Origin: Narthecium ossifragum
Taxonomy: Eukaryota > Streptophyta > Magnoliopsida > Dioscoreales > Nartheciaceae
DNA: 64,000 nucleotides
Reading direction: 5' to 3'
Assembly (NCBI GenBank): GCA_963920575.1
Contig: OY986974.1
Location: 372,001 to 436,000 of the forward strand
This document shows positions 38,189 to 53,176 of this stretch, in pieces (within the stretch, counting starts at the first letter, position 1; the number at the start of each line of letters is the position of its first letter). A program made the translations under genes and the position numbers. A model generated the notes under the pieces. That model made no database searches. It had not been told where the DNA came from and saw nothing but the letters and a program-made list of their open reading frames with translations.

Positions 38189-39407
38189 ATGCCCTATATA
38201 CCTATACGGAATTGGTAGACGAAATATAGTAGATTAACTATTAACTATTTCACTTTTTACTCTCCAAATTTCTCTCTTTACCCTGCCTTTATTTACCTTT
38301 TTCATATCATTTTTTTATTTTCACTCCGACCTTTTTTCTTCTTATTTCTACCATTACTATATTCACTAAAGCCCTATATATCTATACGGATTTTGTAGAC
38401 GAAATATAGTAGATTAACTATTAACTATTTCACTTTTTACTCTCCAAATTTCACTTTTTACCCTCCCATTATTTACCTTTTCCATATCATTTTTTGTTTT
38501 TCCTCCGGCCTTTTTACTTCTTATTTTTTTTGCATTACTACATTTCCTAATGCCCTATATACCAATACGGTTTTTGTAGACGAAATATAGTAGATTAACT
38601 ATTAACTATTTCACTTTTTACTCTCCAAATTTCACTTTTTACCCTGCCTTTATTTACCTTTTCCATATCATTTTTTTGTTTTTCCTCCGGCCTTTTTACT
38701 TCTTATTTTTTTTCCATTACTACATTTCCTAATGCCCTATATACCAATACGGATTTTGTAGATGAAATATAGTACATTAACTATTAACTATTTCACTTTT
38801 TACTCTCCAAATTTCAATTTTTACCCTGCCTTTATTTACCTTTTCCATATCATTTTTTTGTTTTTCCTCCGGCCTTTTTACTTTTTATTTTTTTTCCATT
38901 ACTACATTCCCTAATGCCCTATATACCTATACGGATTTTGTAGACGAAATATAGTAGATTAACTGTTGACTATTTCACTTTTTACTCTCCAAATTTCACT
39001 CCGACCTTTTTATTTCTTATTTTTACCCTTACTTCATTCCCTAATGCTCTATATACCTATACGGATTTTGTAAACAAAATATAGTAGATTAACTGTTGAC
39101 TATTTCACTTTTTACTCTCCAAATTTCACTTTTTACCCTGCCTTTATTTACCTTTTTCATATCATTTTTTTATTTTCACTCTGACCTTTTTACTTCTTAT
39201 TTTTTTACCATTACTACATTCCCTAATGCAATATATACCTATACGGATTTGATAGACGAAATATAGTAGATTAACTATTAACTATTTCAATTTTTACTCT
39301 CCAAATTTCACTTTTTACCCTGCCTTTATTTACCTTTTTCATATCATTTTTTTATTTTCACTCCGTCCTTTTTACTTCTTATTTTTTTACCATTACTACA
39401 TTCCCTA
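38189..39407 (+). repeat. Most diverged stretch of the array
   Basis: Monomers start at 38189, 38369 (AAG start), 38550, 38732, 38914, 39044 and 39226. They include three successive TTTCC / CCTCCGGCC types, and private changes such as AGTACATT, AACTGTTGAC (twice), GTAAACAAAATA, ATGCAATATA and GGATTTGATAGACG, plus one truncated monomer. This density of private variants is the highest I see in the window. The stretch separates two differently composed HOR families, as expected for old monomers at the edge of an expansion. Confidence 0.84.
38914..39043 (+). repeat. Truncated 130-bp monomer (50-bp deletion)
   Basis: Anchors at 38914 and 39044 are 130 bp apart. AAATTTCACT joins directly to CCGACCTTTTTA, so the 50 bp from TTTTACCCTG through TATTTTCACT are missing. 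The deletion ends fall in TTTCACT, which occurs on both sides in a normal monomer, so recombination or slippage between these short direct repeats explains it. Confidence 0.92.
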
Positions 39408-40676
39408 ATGCCCTATATACCTATACGGATGTTGTAGACGAAATATAGTAGATTAACTAATAACTATTTCACTTTTTACTCTCCAAATTTCACTTTTTAC
39501 CCTGCCTTTATTTACCTTTTTCATATCATTTTTTTATTTTCACTCCGTCCTTTTTACTTCTTATTTTTTTACCATTACTACATTCCCTAATGCCCTATAT
39601 ACCTATACGGATTTTGTAGACGAAATATAGTAGATTAACTAATAACTATTTCACTTTTTACTCTCCAAATTTCACTTTTTACCCTGCCTTTATTTACCTT
39701 TTTCATATCATTTTTTTATTTTCACTCCGACCTTTTTACTTCTTATTTTTACCATTACTACATTCCCTAATGCCCTATATACCTATACGGATTTTGTACA
39801 CGAAATATAGTAGATTAACTATTAACTATTTCACTTTTTACTCTCCAAATTTCACTTTTTACACTGCCTTTATTTACCTTTTTCATATCATTTTTTTATT
39901 TTCACTCCGACCTTTTTACTTCTTATTTTTTTACCATTACTACATTCCCTAATGCCCTATTTACCTGTACGGAATTGGTAGACGAAATATAGTAGATTAA
40001 CTATTAACTATTTCACTTTTTACTCTCCAAATTTCTCTCTTTACCCTGCCTTTATTTACCTTTTTCATATCATTTTTTTATTTTCACTCCGACCTTTTTA
40101 CTTCTTATTTTTTTACCATTACTACATTCCCTATGCCCTATATACCTATACGGATTTTGTAGACGAAATATATTAGATTAACTAATAACTATTTCACTTT
40201 TTACTCTCCAAATTTCACTTTTTACCCTGCCTTTATTTACCTTTTTCATATCATTTTTTTATTTTCACTCCGTCCTTTTTACTTCTTATTTTTTTACCAT
40301 TACTACATTCCCTAATGCCCTATATACCTATACGGATGTTGTAGACGAAATATACTAGATTAACTAATAACTATTTCACTTTTTACTCTCCAAATTTCAC
40401 TTTTTACCCTGCCTTTATTTACCTTTTTCATATCATTTTTTTATTTTCACTCCGTCCTTTTTACTTCTTATTTTTTTACCATTACTACATTCCCTAATGC
40501 CCTATATACCTATACGGATTTTGTAGACGAAATATAGTAGATTAACTAATAACTATTTCAATTTTTACTCTCCAAATTTCACTTTTTACCCTGCCTTTAT
40601 TTACCTTTTTCATATCATTTTTTTATTTTCACTCCGACCTTTTTACTTCTTATTTTTACCATTACTACATTCCCTA
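39408..40676 (+). repeat. Region H start: five- to seven-monomer stretch with GTACACG, CTGTACGG and GATGTTG types
   Basis: New diagnostic variants of the second HOR family appear here: GGATGTTGTAGACG near 39428, GTACACG near 39799, CTATTTACCTGTACGGAATTGG near 39956, CCCTATGCCC at 40133 and TATATTAGATT near 40171. 39770-40676 is a 907-bp five-monomer unit that recurs in order at 45930-46836. Confidence 0.8.
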
Positions 40677-42850
40677 ATGCCCTATATACCTATACGGATT
40701 TTGTAGACGAAATATAGTAGATTAACTAATAACTATTTCACTTTTTATTCTCCAAATTTCACTTTTTACCCTGCCTTTATTTACCTTTTTCATATCATTT
40801 TTTTATTTTCACTCCGACCTTTTTACTTCTTATTTTTTTACCATTACTACATTCCCTATGCCCTATATACCTATACGGATTTTGTAGACGAAATATATTA
40901 GATTAACTAATAACTATTTCACTTTTTACTCTCCAAATTTCACTTTTTACCCTGCCTTTATTTACCTTTTTCAAATCATTTTTTTATTTTCACTCCGTCC
41001 TTTTTACTTCTTATTTTTTTACCATTACTACATTCCCTAATGCCCTATATACCTATACGGATTTTGTAGACAAAATATAGTAGATTAACTAATAACTATT
41101 TCACTTTTTACTCTCCAAATTTCACTTTTTACCATGCCTTTATTTACCTTTTTCATATCATTTTTTTATTTTCACTCCGACCTTTTTACTTCTTATTTTT
41201 ACCATTACTACATTCCCTAATGCCCTATATACCTATACGGATTTTGTAGACGAAATATAGTAGATTAACTATTAACTATTTCACTTTTTACTCTCCAAAT
41301 TTCACTTTTTACACTGCCTTTATTTACCTTTTTCATATCATTTTTTTATTTTCACTCCGACCTTTTTACTTCTTATTTTTTTACCATTACTACATTCCCT
41401 AATGCCCTATTTACCTGTACGGAATTGGTAGACGAAATATAGTAGATTAACTATTAACTATTTCACTTTTTACTCTCCAAATTTCTCTCTTTACCCTGCC
41501 TTTATTTACCTTTTTCATATCATTTTTTTATTTTCACTCCGACCTTTTTACTTCTTATTTTTACCATTACTACATTCCCTAATGCCCTATATACCTATAC
41601 GGATTTTGTAGACGAAATATAGTAGATTAACTAATAACTATTTCACTTTTTATTCTCCAAATTTCACTTTTTACCCTGCCTTTATTTACCTTTTTCATAT
41701 CATTTTTTTATTTTCACTCCGACCTTTTTACTTCTTATTTTTTTACCATAACTACATTCCCTATGCCCTATATACCTATACGGATTTTGTAGACGAAATA
41801 TATTAGATTAACTAATAACTATTTCACTTTTTACTCTCCAAATTTCACTTTTTACCCTGCCTTTATTTACCTTTTTCAAATCATTTTTTTATTTTCACTC
41901 CGTCCTTTTTACTTCTTATTTTTTTACCATTACTACATTCCCTAATGCCCTATATACCTATACGGATTTTGTAGACGAAATATAGTAGATTAACTAATAA
42001 CTATTTCACTTTTTACTCTCCAAATTTCACTTTTTACCATGCCTTTATTTACCTTTTTCATATCATTTTTTTATTTTCACTCCGACCTTTTTACTTCTTA
42101 TTTTTACCATTACTACATTCCCTAATGCCCTATATACCTATACGGATTTTGTAGACGAAATATAGTAGATTAACTATTAACTATTTCACTTTTTACTCTC
42201 CAAATTTCACTTTTTACCCTGCCTCTATTTACCTTTTTCATATCATTTTTTTATTTTCACTCCGACATTTTTACTTCTTATTTTTTTACCATTACTACAT
42301 TCTCTAATGCCCTATATACCTATACGGATTTTGTATACGAAATATAGTAGATTAACTAATAACTATTTCACTTTTTATTCTCCAAATTTTACTTTTTACC
42401 CTGCCTTTATTTACCTTTTTGATATCATTTTTTTATTTTCACTCCGACCTTTTTACTTCTTATTTTTTTACCATTACTACATTCCCTAATGCCCTATATA
42501 CCTATACGGATTTTGTAGACGAAATATAGTAGATTAACTAATAACTAGTCCACTTTTTACTCTCCAAATTTCACTTTTTACCCTGCCTTTATTTACCTTT
42601 TTCATATCATTTTTTTATTTTCACTCCGTCCTTTTTACTTCTTATTTTTTTACCATTACTACATTCCCTAATGCCCTATATACCTATACGGATTTTGTAG
42701 ACGAAATATAGTAGATTAACTAATAACTATTTCACTTTTTACTCTCCAAATTTCACTTTTTACCATGCCTTTATTTACCTTTTTCATATCATTTTTTTAT
42801 TTTCACTCCGACCTTTTTACTTCTTATTTTTACCATTACTACATTCCCTA
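40677..42850 (+). repeat. Region H: 2,174-bp twelve-monomer repeat, copy 1
   Basis: Private variants recur 2,174 bp on: GACAAAATATAG at 41071 and 43245, CCATAACTACATT at 41747 and 43921, and the GTATACG/TTGATATC monomer at 42307 and 44481. The matching continues to about 42460 against 44640, so the clear duplication spans about 1.8 kb within the 2,174-bp offset. Confidence 0.85.
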
Positions 42851-45205
42851 ATGCCCTATATACCTATACGGATTTTGTAGACGAAATATAGTAGATTAAC
42901 TAATAACTATTTCACTTTTTATTCTCCAAATTTCACTTTTTACCCTGCCTTTATTTACCTTTTTCATATCATTTTTTTATTTTCACTCCGACCTTTTTAC
43001 TTCTTATTTTTTTACCATTACTACATTCCCTATGCCCTATATACCTATACGGATTTTGTAGACGAAATATATTAGATTAACTAATAACTATTTCACTTTT
43101 TACTCTCCAAATTTCACTTTTTACCCTGCCTTTATTTACCTTTTTCAAATCATTTTTTTATTTTCACTCCGTCCTTTTTACTTCTTATTTTTTTACCATT
43201 ACTACATTCCCTAATGCCCTATATACCTATACGGATTTTGTAGACAAAATATAGTAGATTAACTAATAACTATTTCACTTTTTACTCTCCAAATTTCACT
43301 TTTTACCATGCCTTTATTTACCTTTTTCATATCATTTTTTTATTTTCACTCCGACCTTTTTACTTCTTATTTTTACCATTACTACATTCCCTAATGCCCT
43401 ATATACCTATACGGATTTTGTAGACGAAATATAGTAGATTAACTATTAACTATTTCACTTTTTACTCTCCAAATTTCACTTTTTACACTGCCTTTATTTA
43501 CCTTTTTCATATCATTTTTTTATTTTCACTCCGACCTTTTTACTTCTTATTTTTTTACCATTACTACATTCCCTAATGCCCTATTTACCTGTACGGAATT
43601 GGTAGACGAAATATAGTAGATTAACTATTAACTATTTCACTTTTTACTCTCAAAATTTCTCTCTTTACCCTGCCTTTATTTACCTTTTTCATATCATTTT
43701 TTTATTTTCACTCCGACCTTTTTACTTCTTATTTTTACCATTACTACATTCCCTAATGCCCTATATACCTATACGGATTTTGTAGACGAAATATAGTAGA
43801 TTAACTAATAACTATTTCACTTTTTATTCTCCAAATTTCACTTTTTACCCTGCCTTTATTTACCTTTTTCATATCATTTTTTTATTTTCACTCCGACCTT
43901 TTTACTTCTTATTTTTTTACCATAACTACATTCCCTATGCCCTATATACCTATACGGATTTTGTAGACGAAATATATTAGATTAACTAATAACTATTTCA
44001 CTTTTTACTCTCCAAATTTCACTTTTTACCCTGCCTTTATTTACCTTTTTCAAATCATTTTTTTATTTTCACTCCGTCCTTTTTACTTCTTATTTTTTTA
44101 CCATTACTACATTCCCTAATGCCCTATATACCTATACGGATTTTGTAGACGAAATATAGTAGATTAACTAATAACTATTTCACTTTTTACTCTCCAAATT
44201 TCACTTTTTACCATGCCTTTATTTACCTTTTTCATATCATTTTTTTATTTTCACTCCGACCTTTTTACTTCTTATTTTTACCATTACTACATTCCCTAAT
44301 GCCCTATATACCTATACGGATTTTGTAGACGAAATATAGTAGATTAACTATTAACTATTTCACTTTTTACTCTCCAAATTTCACTTTTTACCCTGCCTTT
44401 ATTTACCTTTTTCATATCATTTTTTTATTTTCACTCCGACCTTTTTACTTCTTATTTTTTTACCATTACTACATTCTCTAATGCCCTATATACCTATACG
44501 GATTTTGTATACGAAATATAGTAGATTAACTAATAACTATTTCACTTTTTATTCTCCAAATTTTACTTTTTACCCTGCCTTTATTTACCTTTTTGATATC
44601 ATTTTTTTATTTTCACTCCGACCTTTTTACTTCTTATTTTTTTACCATAACTACATTCCCTATGCCCTATATACCTATACGGATTTTGTAGACGAAATAT
44701 ATTAGATTAACTAATAACTATTTCACTTTTTACTCTCCAAATTTCACTTTTTACCCTGCCTTTATTTACCTTTTTCAAATCATTTTTTTATTTTCACTCC
44801 GTCCTTTTTACTTCTTATTTTTTTACCATTACTACATTCCCTAATGCCCTATATACCTATACGGATTTTGTAGACGAAATATAGTAGATTAACTAATAAC
44901 TATTTCACTTTTTACTCTCCAAATTTCACTTTTTACCATGCCTTTATTTACCTTTTTCATATCATTTTTTTATTTTCACTCCGACCTTTTTACTTCTTAT
45001 TTTTACCATTACTACATTCCCTAATGCCCTATATACCTATACGGATTTTGTAGACGAAATATAGTAGATTAACTATTAACTATTTCACTTTTTACTCTCC
45101 AAATTTCACTTTTTACCCTGCCTTTATTTACCTTTTTCATATCATTTTTTTATTTTCACTCCGACCTTTTTACTTCTTATTTTTTTACCATTACTACATT
45201 CTCTA
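42851..45205 (+). repeat. Region H: 2,174-bp repeat, copy 2, with extension
   Basis: Second copy from 42851 to about 44640. It then joins a CCATAACTACATTCCCTATGCC monomer end like that near 43921 and runs on to another GTATACG/TTGATATC monomer at 45206. CTAGTCC variants at 42545 and 45444 are 2,899 bp apart (16 monomers), giving a second, longer register on the same stretch. Confidence 0.82.
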
Positions 45206-48200
45206 ATGCCCTATATACCTATACGGATTTTGTATACGAAATATAGTAGATTAACTAATAACTATTTCACTTTTTATTCTCCAAATTTTACTTTTTACCC
45301 TGCCTTTATTTACCTTTTTGATATCATTTTTTTATTTTCACTCCGACCTTTTTACTTCTTATTTTTTTACCATTACTACATTCCCTAATGCCCTATATAC
45401 CTATACGGATTTTGTAGACGAAATATAGTAGATTAACTAATAACTAGTCCACTTTTTACTCTCCAAATTTCACTTTTTACCCTGCCTTTATTTACCTTTT
45501 TCATATCATTTTTTTATTTTCACTCCGTCCTTTTTACTTCTTATTTTTTTACCATTACTACATTCCCTAATGCCCTATATACCAATACGGATTTTGTAGA
45601 CGAAATATAGTAGATTAACTAATAACTATTTCACTTTTTACTCTCCAAATTTCACTTTTTACCATGCCTTTATTTACCTTTTTCATATCATTTTTTTATT
45701 TTCACTCCGACCTTTTTACTTCTTATTTTTACCATTACTACATTCCCTAATGCCCTATATACCTATACGGATTTTGTAGACGAAATATAGTAGATTAACT
45801 AATAACTATTTCACTTTTTACTCTCCAAATTTCACTTTTTACCCTGCCTTTATTTACCTTTTTCATATCATTTTTTTATTTTCACTCCGACCTTTTTACT
45901 TCTTATTTTTACCATTACTACATTCCCTAATGCCCTATATACCTATACGGATTTTGTACACGAAATATAGTAGATTAACTATTAACTATTTCACTTTTTA
46001 CTCTCCAAATTTCACTTTTTACACTGCCTTTATTTACCTTTTTCATATCATTTTTTTATTTCCACTCCGACCTTTTTACTTCTTATTTTTTTACCACTAC
46101 TACATTCCGTAATGCCCTATTTACCTGTACGGAATTGGTAGACGAAATATAGTAGATTAACTATTAACTATTTCACTTTTTACTCTCCAAATTTCTCTCT
46201 TTACCCTGCCTTTATTTACCTTTTTCATATCATTTTTTTATTTTCACTCCGACCTTTTTACTTCTTATTTTTTTACCATTACTACATTCCCTATGCTCTA
46301 TATACCTATACGGATTTTGTAGACGAAATATATTAGATTAACTAATAACTATTTCACTTTTTACTCTCCAAATTTCACTTTTTACCCTGCCTTTATTTAC
46401 CTTTTTCATATCATTTTTTTATTTTCACTCCGTCCTTTTTACTTCTTATTTTTTTAACATTACTACATTCCCTAATGCCCTATATACCTATACGGATGTT
46501 GTAGACGAAATATAGTAGATTAACTAATAACTATTTCACTTTTTACTCTCCAAATTTCACTTTTTACCCTGCCTTTATTTACCTTTTTCATATCATTTTT
46601 TTATTTTCACTCCGTCCTTTTTACTTCTTATTTTTTTACCATTACTACATTCCCTAATGCCCTATATACCTATACGGATTTTGTAGACGAAATATAGTAG
46701 ATTAACTAATAACTATTTCACTTTTTACTCTCCAAATTTCACTTTTTACCCTGCCTTTATTTACCTTTTTCATATCATTTTTTTATTTTCACTCCGACCT
46801 TTTTACTTCTTATTTTTACCATTACTACATTCCCTAATGCCCTATATACCTATACGGATTTTGTACACGAAATATAGTAGATTAACTATTAACTATTTCA
46901 CTTTTTACTCTCCAAATTTCACTTTTTACACTGCCTTTATTTACCTTTTTCATATCATTTTTTTATTTTCACTCCGACCTTTTTACTTCTTATTTTTTTA
47001 CCATTACTACATTCCCTAATGCCCTATTTACCTGTACGGAATTGGTAGACGAAATATAGTAGATTAACTATTAACTATTTCACTTTTTACTCTCCAAATT
47101 TCTCTCTTTACCCTGCCTTTATTTACCTTTTTCATATCATTTTTTTATTTTCACTCCGACCTTTTTACTTCTTATTTTTACCATTACTACATTCCCTAAT
47201 GCCCTATATACCTATACGGATTTTGTAGACGAAATATAGTAGATTAACTAATAACTATTTCACTTTTTATTCTCCAAATTTCACTTTTTACCCTGCCTTT
47301 ATTTACCTTTTTCATATCATTTTTTTATTTTCACTCCGACCTTTTTACTTCTTATTTTTTTACCATTACTACATTCCCTATGCCCTATATACCTATACGG
47401 ATTTTGTAGACGAAATATATTAGATTAACTAATAACTATTTCACTTTTTACTCTCCAAATTTCACTTTTTACCCTGCCTTTATTTACCTTTTTCAAATCA
47501 TTTTTTTATTTTCACTCCGTCCTTTTTACTTCTTATTTTTTTACCATTACTACATTCCCTAATGCCCTATATACCTATACGGATTTTGTGGACGAAATAT
47601 AGTAGATTAACTAATAACTATTTCACTTTTTACTCTCCAAATTTCACTTTTTACCATGCCTTTATTTACCTTTTTCATATCATTTTTTTATTTTCACTCC
47701 GACCTTTTTACTTCTTATTTTTACCATTACTACATTCCCTAATGCCCTATATACCTATACGGATTTTGTAGACGAAATATAGTAGATTAACTATTAACTA
47801 TTTCACTTTTTACTCTCCAAATTTCACTTTTTACCCTGCATTTATTTACCTTTTTCATATCATTTTTTTATTTTCACTCCGACCTTTTTACTTCTTATTT
47901 TTTTACCATTACTACATTCGCTAATGCCCTATATACCTATACGGATTTTGTATACGAAATATAGTAGATTAACTAATAACTATTTCACTTTTTATTCTCC
48001 AAATTTTACTTTTTACCCTGCCTTTATTTACCTTTTTGATATCATTTTTTTATTTTCACTCCGACCTTTTTACTTCTTATTTTTTTACCATTACTACATT
48101 CCCTAATGCCCTATATACCTATACGGATGTTGTAGACGAAATATAGTAGATTAACTAATAACTATTTCACTTTTTACTCTCCAAATTTCACTTTTTACCC

Positions 48201-49919
48201 TGCCTTTATTTACCTTTTTCATATCATTTTTTTATTTTCACTCCGTCCTTTTTACTTCTTATTTTTTACCATTACTACATTCCCTAATGCCCTATATACC
48301 TATACGGATTTTGTAGACGAAATATAGTAGATTAACTAATAACTATTTCACTTTTTACTCTCCAAATTTCACTTTTTACCCTGCCTTTATTTACCTTTTT
48401 CATATCATTTTTTTATGTTCACTCCGTCTTTTTTACTTCTTATTTTTTTACCATTACTACATTCCCTAATGCCCTATATACCTATACGGATTTTGTAGAT
48501 GAAATATAGTAGATTAACTATTAACTATTTCACTTTTTACTCTTCAAATTTCACTTTTTACCCTGCCTTTATTTACCTTTTTCATATCATTTTTTTATTT
48601 TCACTCCGACCTTTTTACTTCTTATTTTTTTACCATTACTACATTCCCTAATGCCCTATATACCTGTACGGAATTGGTAGACGAAATATATTAGATTAAC
48701 TATTAACTATTTCACTTTTTACTCTCCAAATTTCTCTCTTTACCCTGCCTTTATTTACCTTTTTCATATCATTTTTTTATTTTCACTCCGACCTTTTTAC
48801 TTCTTATTTTTACCATTACTACATTCCCTAATGCCCTATATACCTATACGGATTTTGTAGACGAAATATAGTAGATTAACTAATAACTATTTCACTTTTT
48901 ATTCTCCAAATTTCACTTTTTACCCTGCTTTTATTTACCTTTTTCAAATCATTTTTTTATTTTCACTCCGACCTTTTTACTTCTTATTTTTACCATTACT
49001 ACATTCCCTAATGCCCTATATACCTATACGGATTTTGTACACGAAATATAGTAGATTAACTATTAACTATTTCACTTTTTACTCTCCAAATTTCACTTTT
49101 TACACTGCCTTTATTTACCTTTTTCATATCATTTTTTTATTTTCACTCCGACCTTTTTACTTCTTATTTTTTTACCATTACTACATTCCCTAATGCCCTA
49201 TTTACCTGTACAAAATTGGTAGACGAAATATAGTAGATTAACTATTAACTATTTCACTTTTTACTCTCCAAATTTCTCTCTTTACCCTGCCTTTATTTAC
49301 CTTTTTCATATCATTTTTTTATTTTCACTCCGACCTTTTTACTTCTTATTTTTTTACCATTACTACATTCCCTATGCCCTATATACCTATACGGATTTTG
49401 TAGACGAAATATATTAGATTAACTAATAACTATTTCACTTTTTACTCTCCAAATTTCACTTTTTACCCTGCCTTTATTTACGTTTTTCATATCATTTTTT
49501 TATTTTCACTCCGTCCTTTTTACTTCTTATTTTTTTACCATTACTACATTCCCTAATGCCCTATATACCTATACGGATGTTGTAGTCGAAATATAGTAGA
49601 TTAACTAATAACTATTTCACTTTTTACTCTCCAAATTTCACTTTCTACCCTGCCTTTATTTACCTTTTTCATATCATTTTTTTATTTTCACTCCGTCCTT
49701 TTTACTTCTTATTTTTTTACCATTACTACATTCCCTAATGCCCTATATACCTATACGGATTTTGTAGACGAAATATAGTAGATTAACTAATAACTATTTC
49801 ACTTTTTACTCTCCAAATTTCACTTTTTACCCTGCCTTTATTTACCTTTTTCATATCATTTTTTTATTTTCACTCCGACCTTTTTACTTCTTATTTTTTT
49901 ACCATTACTACATTCGCTA
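45206..49919 (+). repeat. Region H: mixed modules without one clear period
   Basis: Spacings between marker monomers at 45206, 45930, 46837, 47562, 47924, 49011 and 49920 are 724, 907, 725, 362, 1,087 and 909 bp. The units are made of the same types as the neighbours: GTACACG, CTGTACGG, CCCTATGCC, TTTTCAAATC and TTGATATC. Private changes include GTGGACG at 47588, CTGCATTT near 47838, CATTCGCTAATG near 47917 and GTACAAAATTGG near 49207. Confidence 0.78.
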
Positions 49920-52091
49920 ATGCCCTACATACCTATACGGATTTTGTATACGAAATATAGTAGATTAACTAATAACTATTTCACTTTTTATTCTCCAAAT
50001 TTTACTTTTTACCCTGCCTTTATTTACCTTTTTGATATCATTTTTTTATTTTCACTCCGACCTTTTTACTTCTTATTTTTTACCATTACTACATTCCCTA
50101 ATGCCCTATATACCTATACGGATTTTGTAGACGAAATATAGTAGATTAACTAATAACTAGTCCACTTTTTACTCTCCAAATTTCACTTTTTACCCTGCCT
50201 TTATTTACCTTTTTCATATCATTTTTTTATTTTCACTCCGTCCTTTTTACTTCTTATTTTTTTACCATTACTACATTCCCTAATGCCCTATATACCTATA
50301 CGGATTTTGTAGACGAAATATAGTAGATTAACTAATAACTATTTCACTTTTTACTCTCCAAATTTCACTTTTTACCATGCCTTTATTTACCTTTTTCATA
50401 TCATTTTTTTATTTTCACTCCGACCTTTTTACTTCTTATTTTTACCATTACTACATTCCCTAATGCCCTATATACCTATACGGATTTTGTAGATGAAATA
50501 TAGTAGATTAACTATTAATTATTTCACTTTTTACTCTCCAAATTTCACTTTTTACCCTGCCTTTATTTACCTTTTTCATATCATTTTTTTATTTTCACTC
50601 CGACCTTTTTACTTCTTATTTTTTTACCATTACTACATTCCCTAATGCCTTATATACCTGTACGGAATTGGTAGACGAAATATAGTAGATTAACTATTAA
50701 CTATTTCACTTTTTACTCTCCAAATTTCTCTCTTTACCCTGCCTTTATTTACCTTTTTCATATCATTTTTTTATTTTCACTCCGACCTTTTTACTTCTTA
50801 TTTTTACCATTACTACATTCCCTAATGCCCTATATACCTATACGGATTTTGTAGACGAAATATAGTAGATTAACTAATAACTATTTCACTTTTTACTCTC
50901 CAAATTTCACTTTTTACCATGCCTTTATTTACCTTTTTCATATCATTTTTTTATTTTCACTCCGACCTTTTTACTTCTTATTTTTACCATTACTACATTC
51001 CCTAATGCCCTATATACCTATACGGATTTTGTAGACGAAATATAGTAGATTAACTAATAACTATTTCACTTTTTACTCTCCAAATTTCACTTTTTACACT
51101 GCCTTTATTTACCTTTTTCATATCATTTTTTTATTTTCACTCCGACCTTTTTACTTCTTATTTTTTTACCATTACTACATTCCCTAATGCCCTATATACC
51201 TGTACGGAATTGGTAGACGAAATATAGTAGATTAACTATTAACTATTTCACTTTTTACTCTCCAAATTTCTCTCTTTACCCTGCCTTTATTTACCTTTTT
51301 CATATCATTTTTTTATTTTCACTCCGACCTTTTTACTTCTTATTTTTACCATTACTACATTCCCTAATGCCCTATATACCTATACGGATTTTGTAGACGA
51401 AATATAGTAGATTAACTAATAACTATTTCACTTTTTATTCTCCAAATTTCACTTTTTACCCTGCCTTTATTTACCTTTTTCATATCATTTTTTTATTTTC
51501 ACTCCGACCTTTTTACTTCTTATTTTTTTACCATTACTACATTCCCTATGCCCTATATACCTATACGGATTTTGTAGACGAAATATATTAGATTAACTAA
51601 TAACTATTTCACTTTTTACTCTCCAAATTTCACTTTTTAACCTGCCTTTATTTACCTTTTTCAAATCATTTTTTTATTTTCACTCCGTCCTTTTTACTTC
51701 TTATTTTTTTACCATTACTACATTCCCTAATGCCCTATATACCTATACGGATTTTGTAGACGAAATATAGAAGATTAACTAATAACTATTTCACTTTTTA
51801 CTCTCCAAATTTCACTTTTTACCATGCCTTTATTTACCTTTTTCATATCATTTTTTTATTTTCACTCCGACCTTTTTACTTCTTATTTTTACCATTACTA
51901 CATTCCCTAATGCCCTATATACCTATACGGATTTTGTAGACGAAATATAGTAGATTAACTAATAACTATTTCACTTTTTACTCTCCAAATTTCACTTTTT
52001 ACCCTGCATTTATTTACCTTTTTCATATCATTTTTTTATTTTCACTCCGACCTTTTTACTTCTTATTTTTTTACCATTACTACATTCGCTA
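49920..52091 (+). repeat. Region H: 2,172-bp twelve-monomer repeat, copy 1
   Basis: The GTATACG monomer with CCCTACATACC at 49920 recurs at 52092. CTAGTCC at 50157 recurs at 52329, and the GCCTTATATACC variant recurs as well, all 2,172 bp apart. Both first monomers are 181 bp because the T run has 6 T. Close matching covers about the first 970 bp; beyond that the monomer order differs. Confidence 0.84.
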
Positions 52092-53176
52092 ATGCCCTAC
52101 ATACCTATACGGATTTTGTATACGAAATATAGTAGATTAACTAATAACTATTTCACTTTTTATTCTCCAAATTTTACTTTTTACCCTGCCTTTATTTACC
52201 TTTTTGATATCATTTTTTTATTTTCACTCCGACCTTTTTACTTCTTATTTTTTACCATTACTACATTCCCTAATGCCCTATATACCTATACGGATTTTGT
52301 AGACGAAATATAGTAGATTAACTAATAACTAGTCCACTTTTTACTCTCCAAATTTCACTTTTTACCCTGCCTTTATTTACCTTTTTCATATCATTTTTTT
52401 ATTTTCACTCCGTCCTTTTTACTTCTTATTTTTTTACCATTACTACATTCCCTAATGCCCTATATACCTATACGGATTTTGTAGACGAAATATAGTAGAT
52501 TAACTAATAACTATTTCACTTTTTACTCTCCAAATTTCACTTTTTACCATGCCTTTATTTACCTTTTTCATATCATTTTTTTATTTTCACTCCGACCTTT
52601 TTACTTCTTATTTTTACCATTACTACATTCCCTAATGCCCTATATACCTATACGGATTTTGTAGATGAAATATAGTAGATTAACTATTAATTATTTCACT
52701 TTTTACTCTCCAAATTTCACTTTTTACCCTGCCTTTATTTACCTTTTTCATATCATTTTTTTATTTTCACTCCGACCTTTTTACTTCTTATTTTTTTACC
52801 ATTACTACATTCCCTAATGCCTTATATACCTGTACGGAATTGGTAGACGAAATATAGTAGATTAACTATTAACTATTTCACTTTTTACTCTCCAAATTTC
52901 TCTCTTTACCCTGCCTTTATTTACCTTTTTCATATCATTTTTTTATTTTCACTCCGACCTTTTTACTTCTTATTTTTACCATTACTACATTCCCTAATGC
53001 CCTATATACCTATACGGATTTTGTAGACGAAATATAGTAGATTAACTAATAACTATTTCACTTTTTATTCTCCAAATTTCACTTTTTACCCTGCCTTTAT
53101 TTACCTTTTTCAAATCATTTTTTTATTTTCACTCCGACCTTTTTACTTCTTATTTTTACCATTACTACATTCCCTA
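52092..53176 (+). repeat. Region H: 2,172-bp repeat, copy 2 (partial)
   Basis: Matches 49920-50890 closely to about 53060. It then passes into a TTTTCAAATC monomer that leads to the eight-monomer HOR beginning at 53177. Confidence 0.8.
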
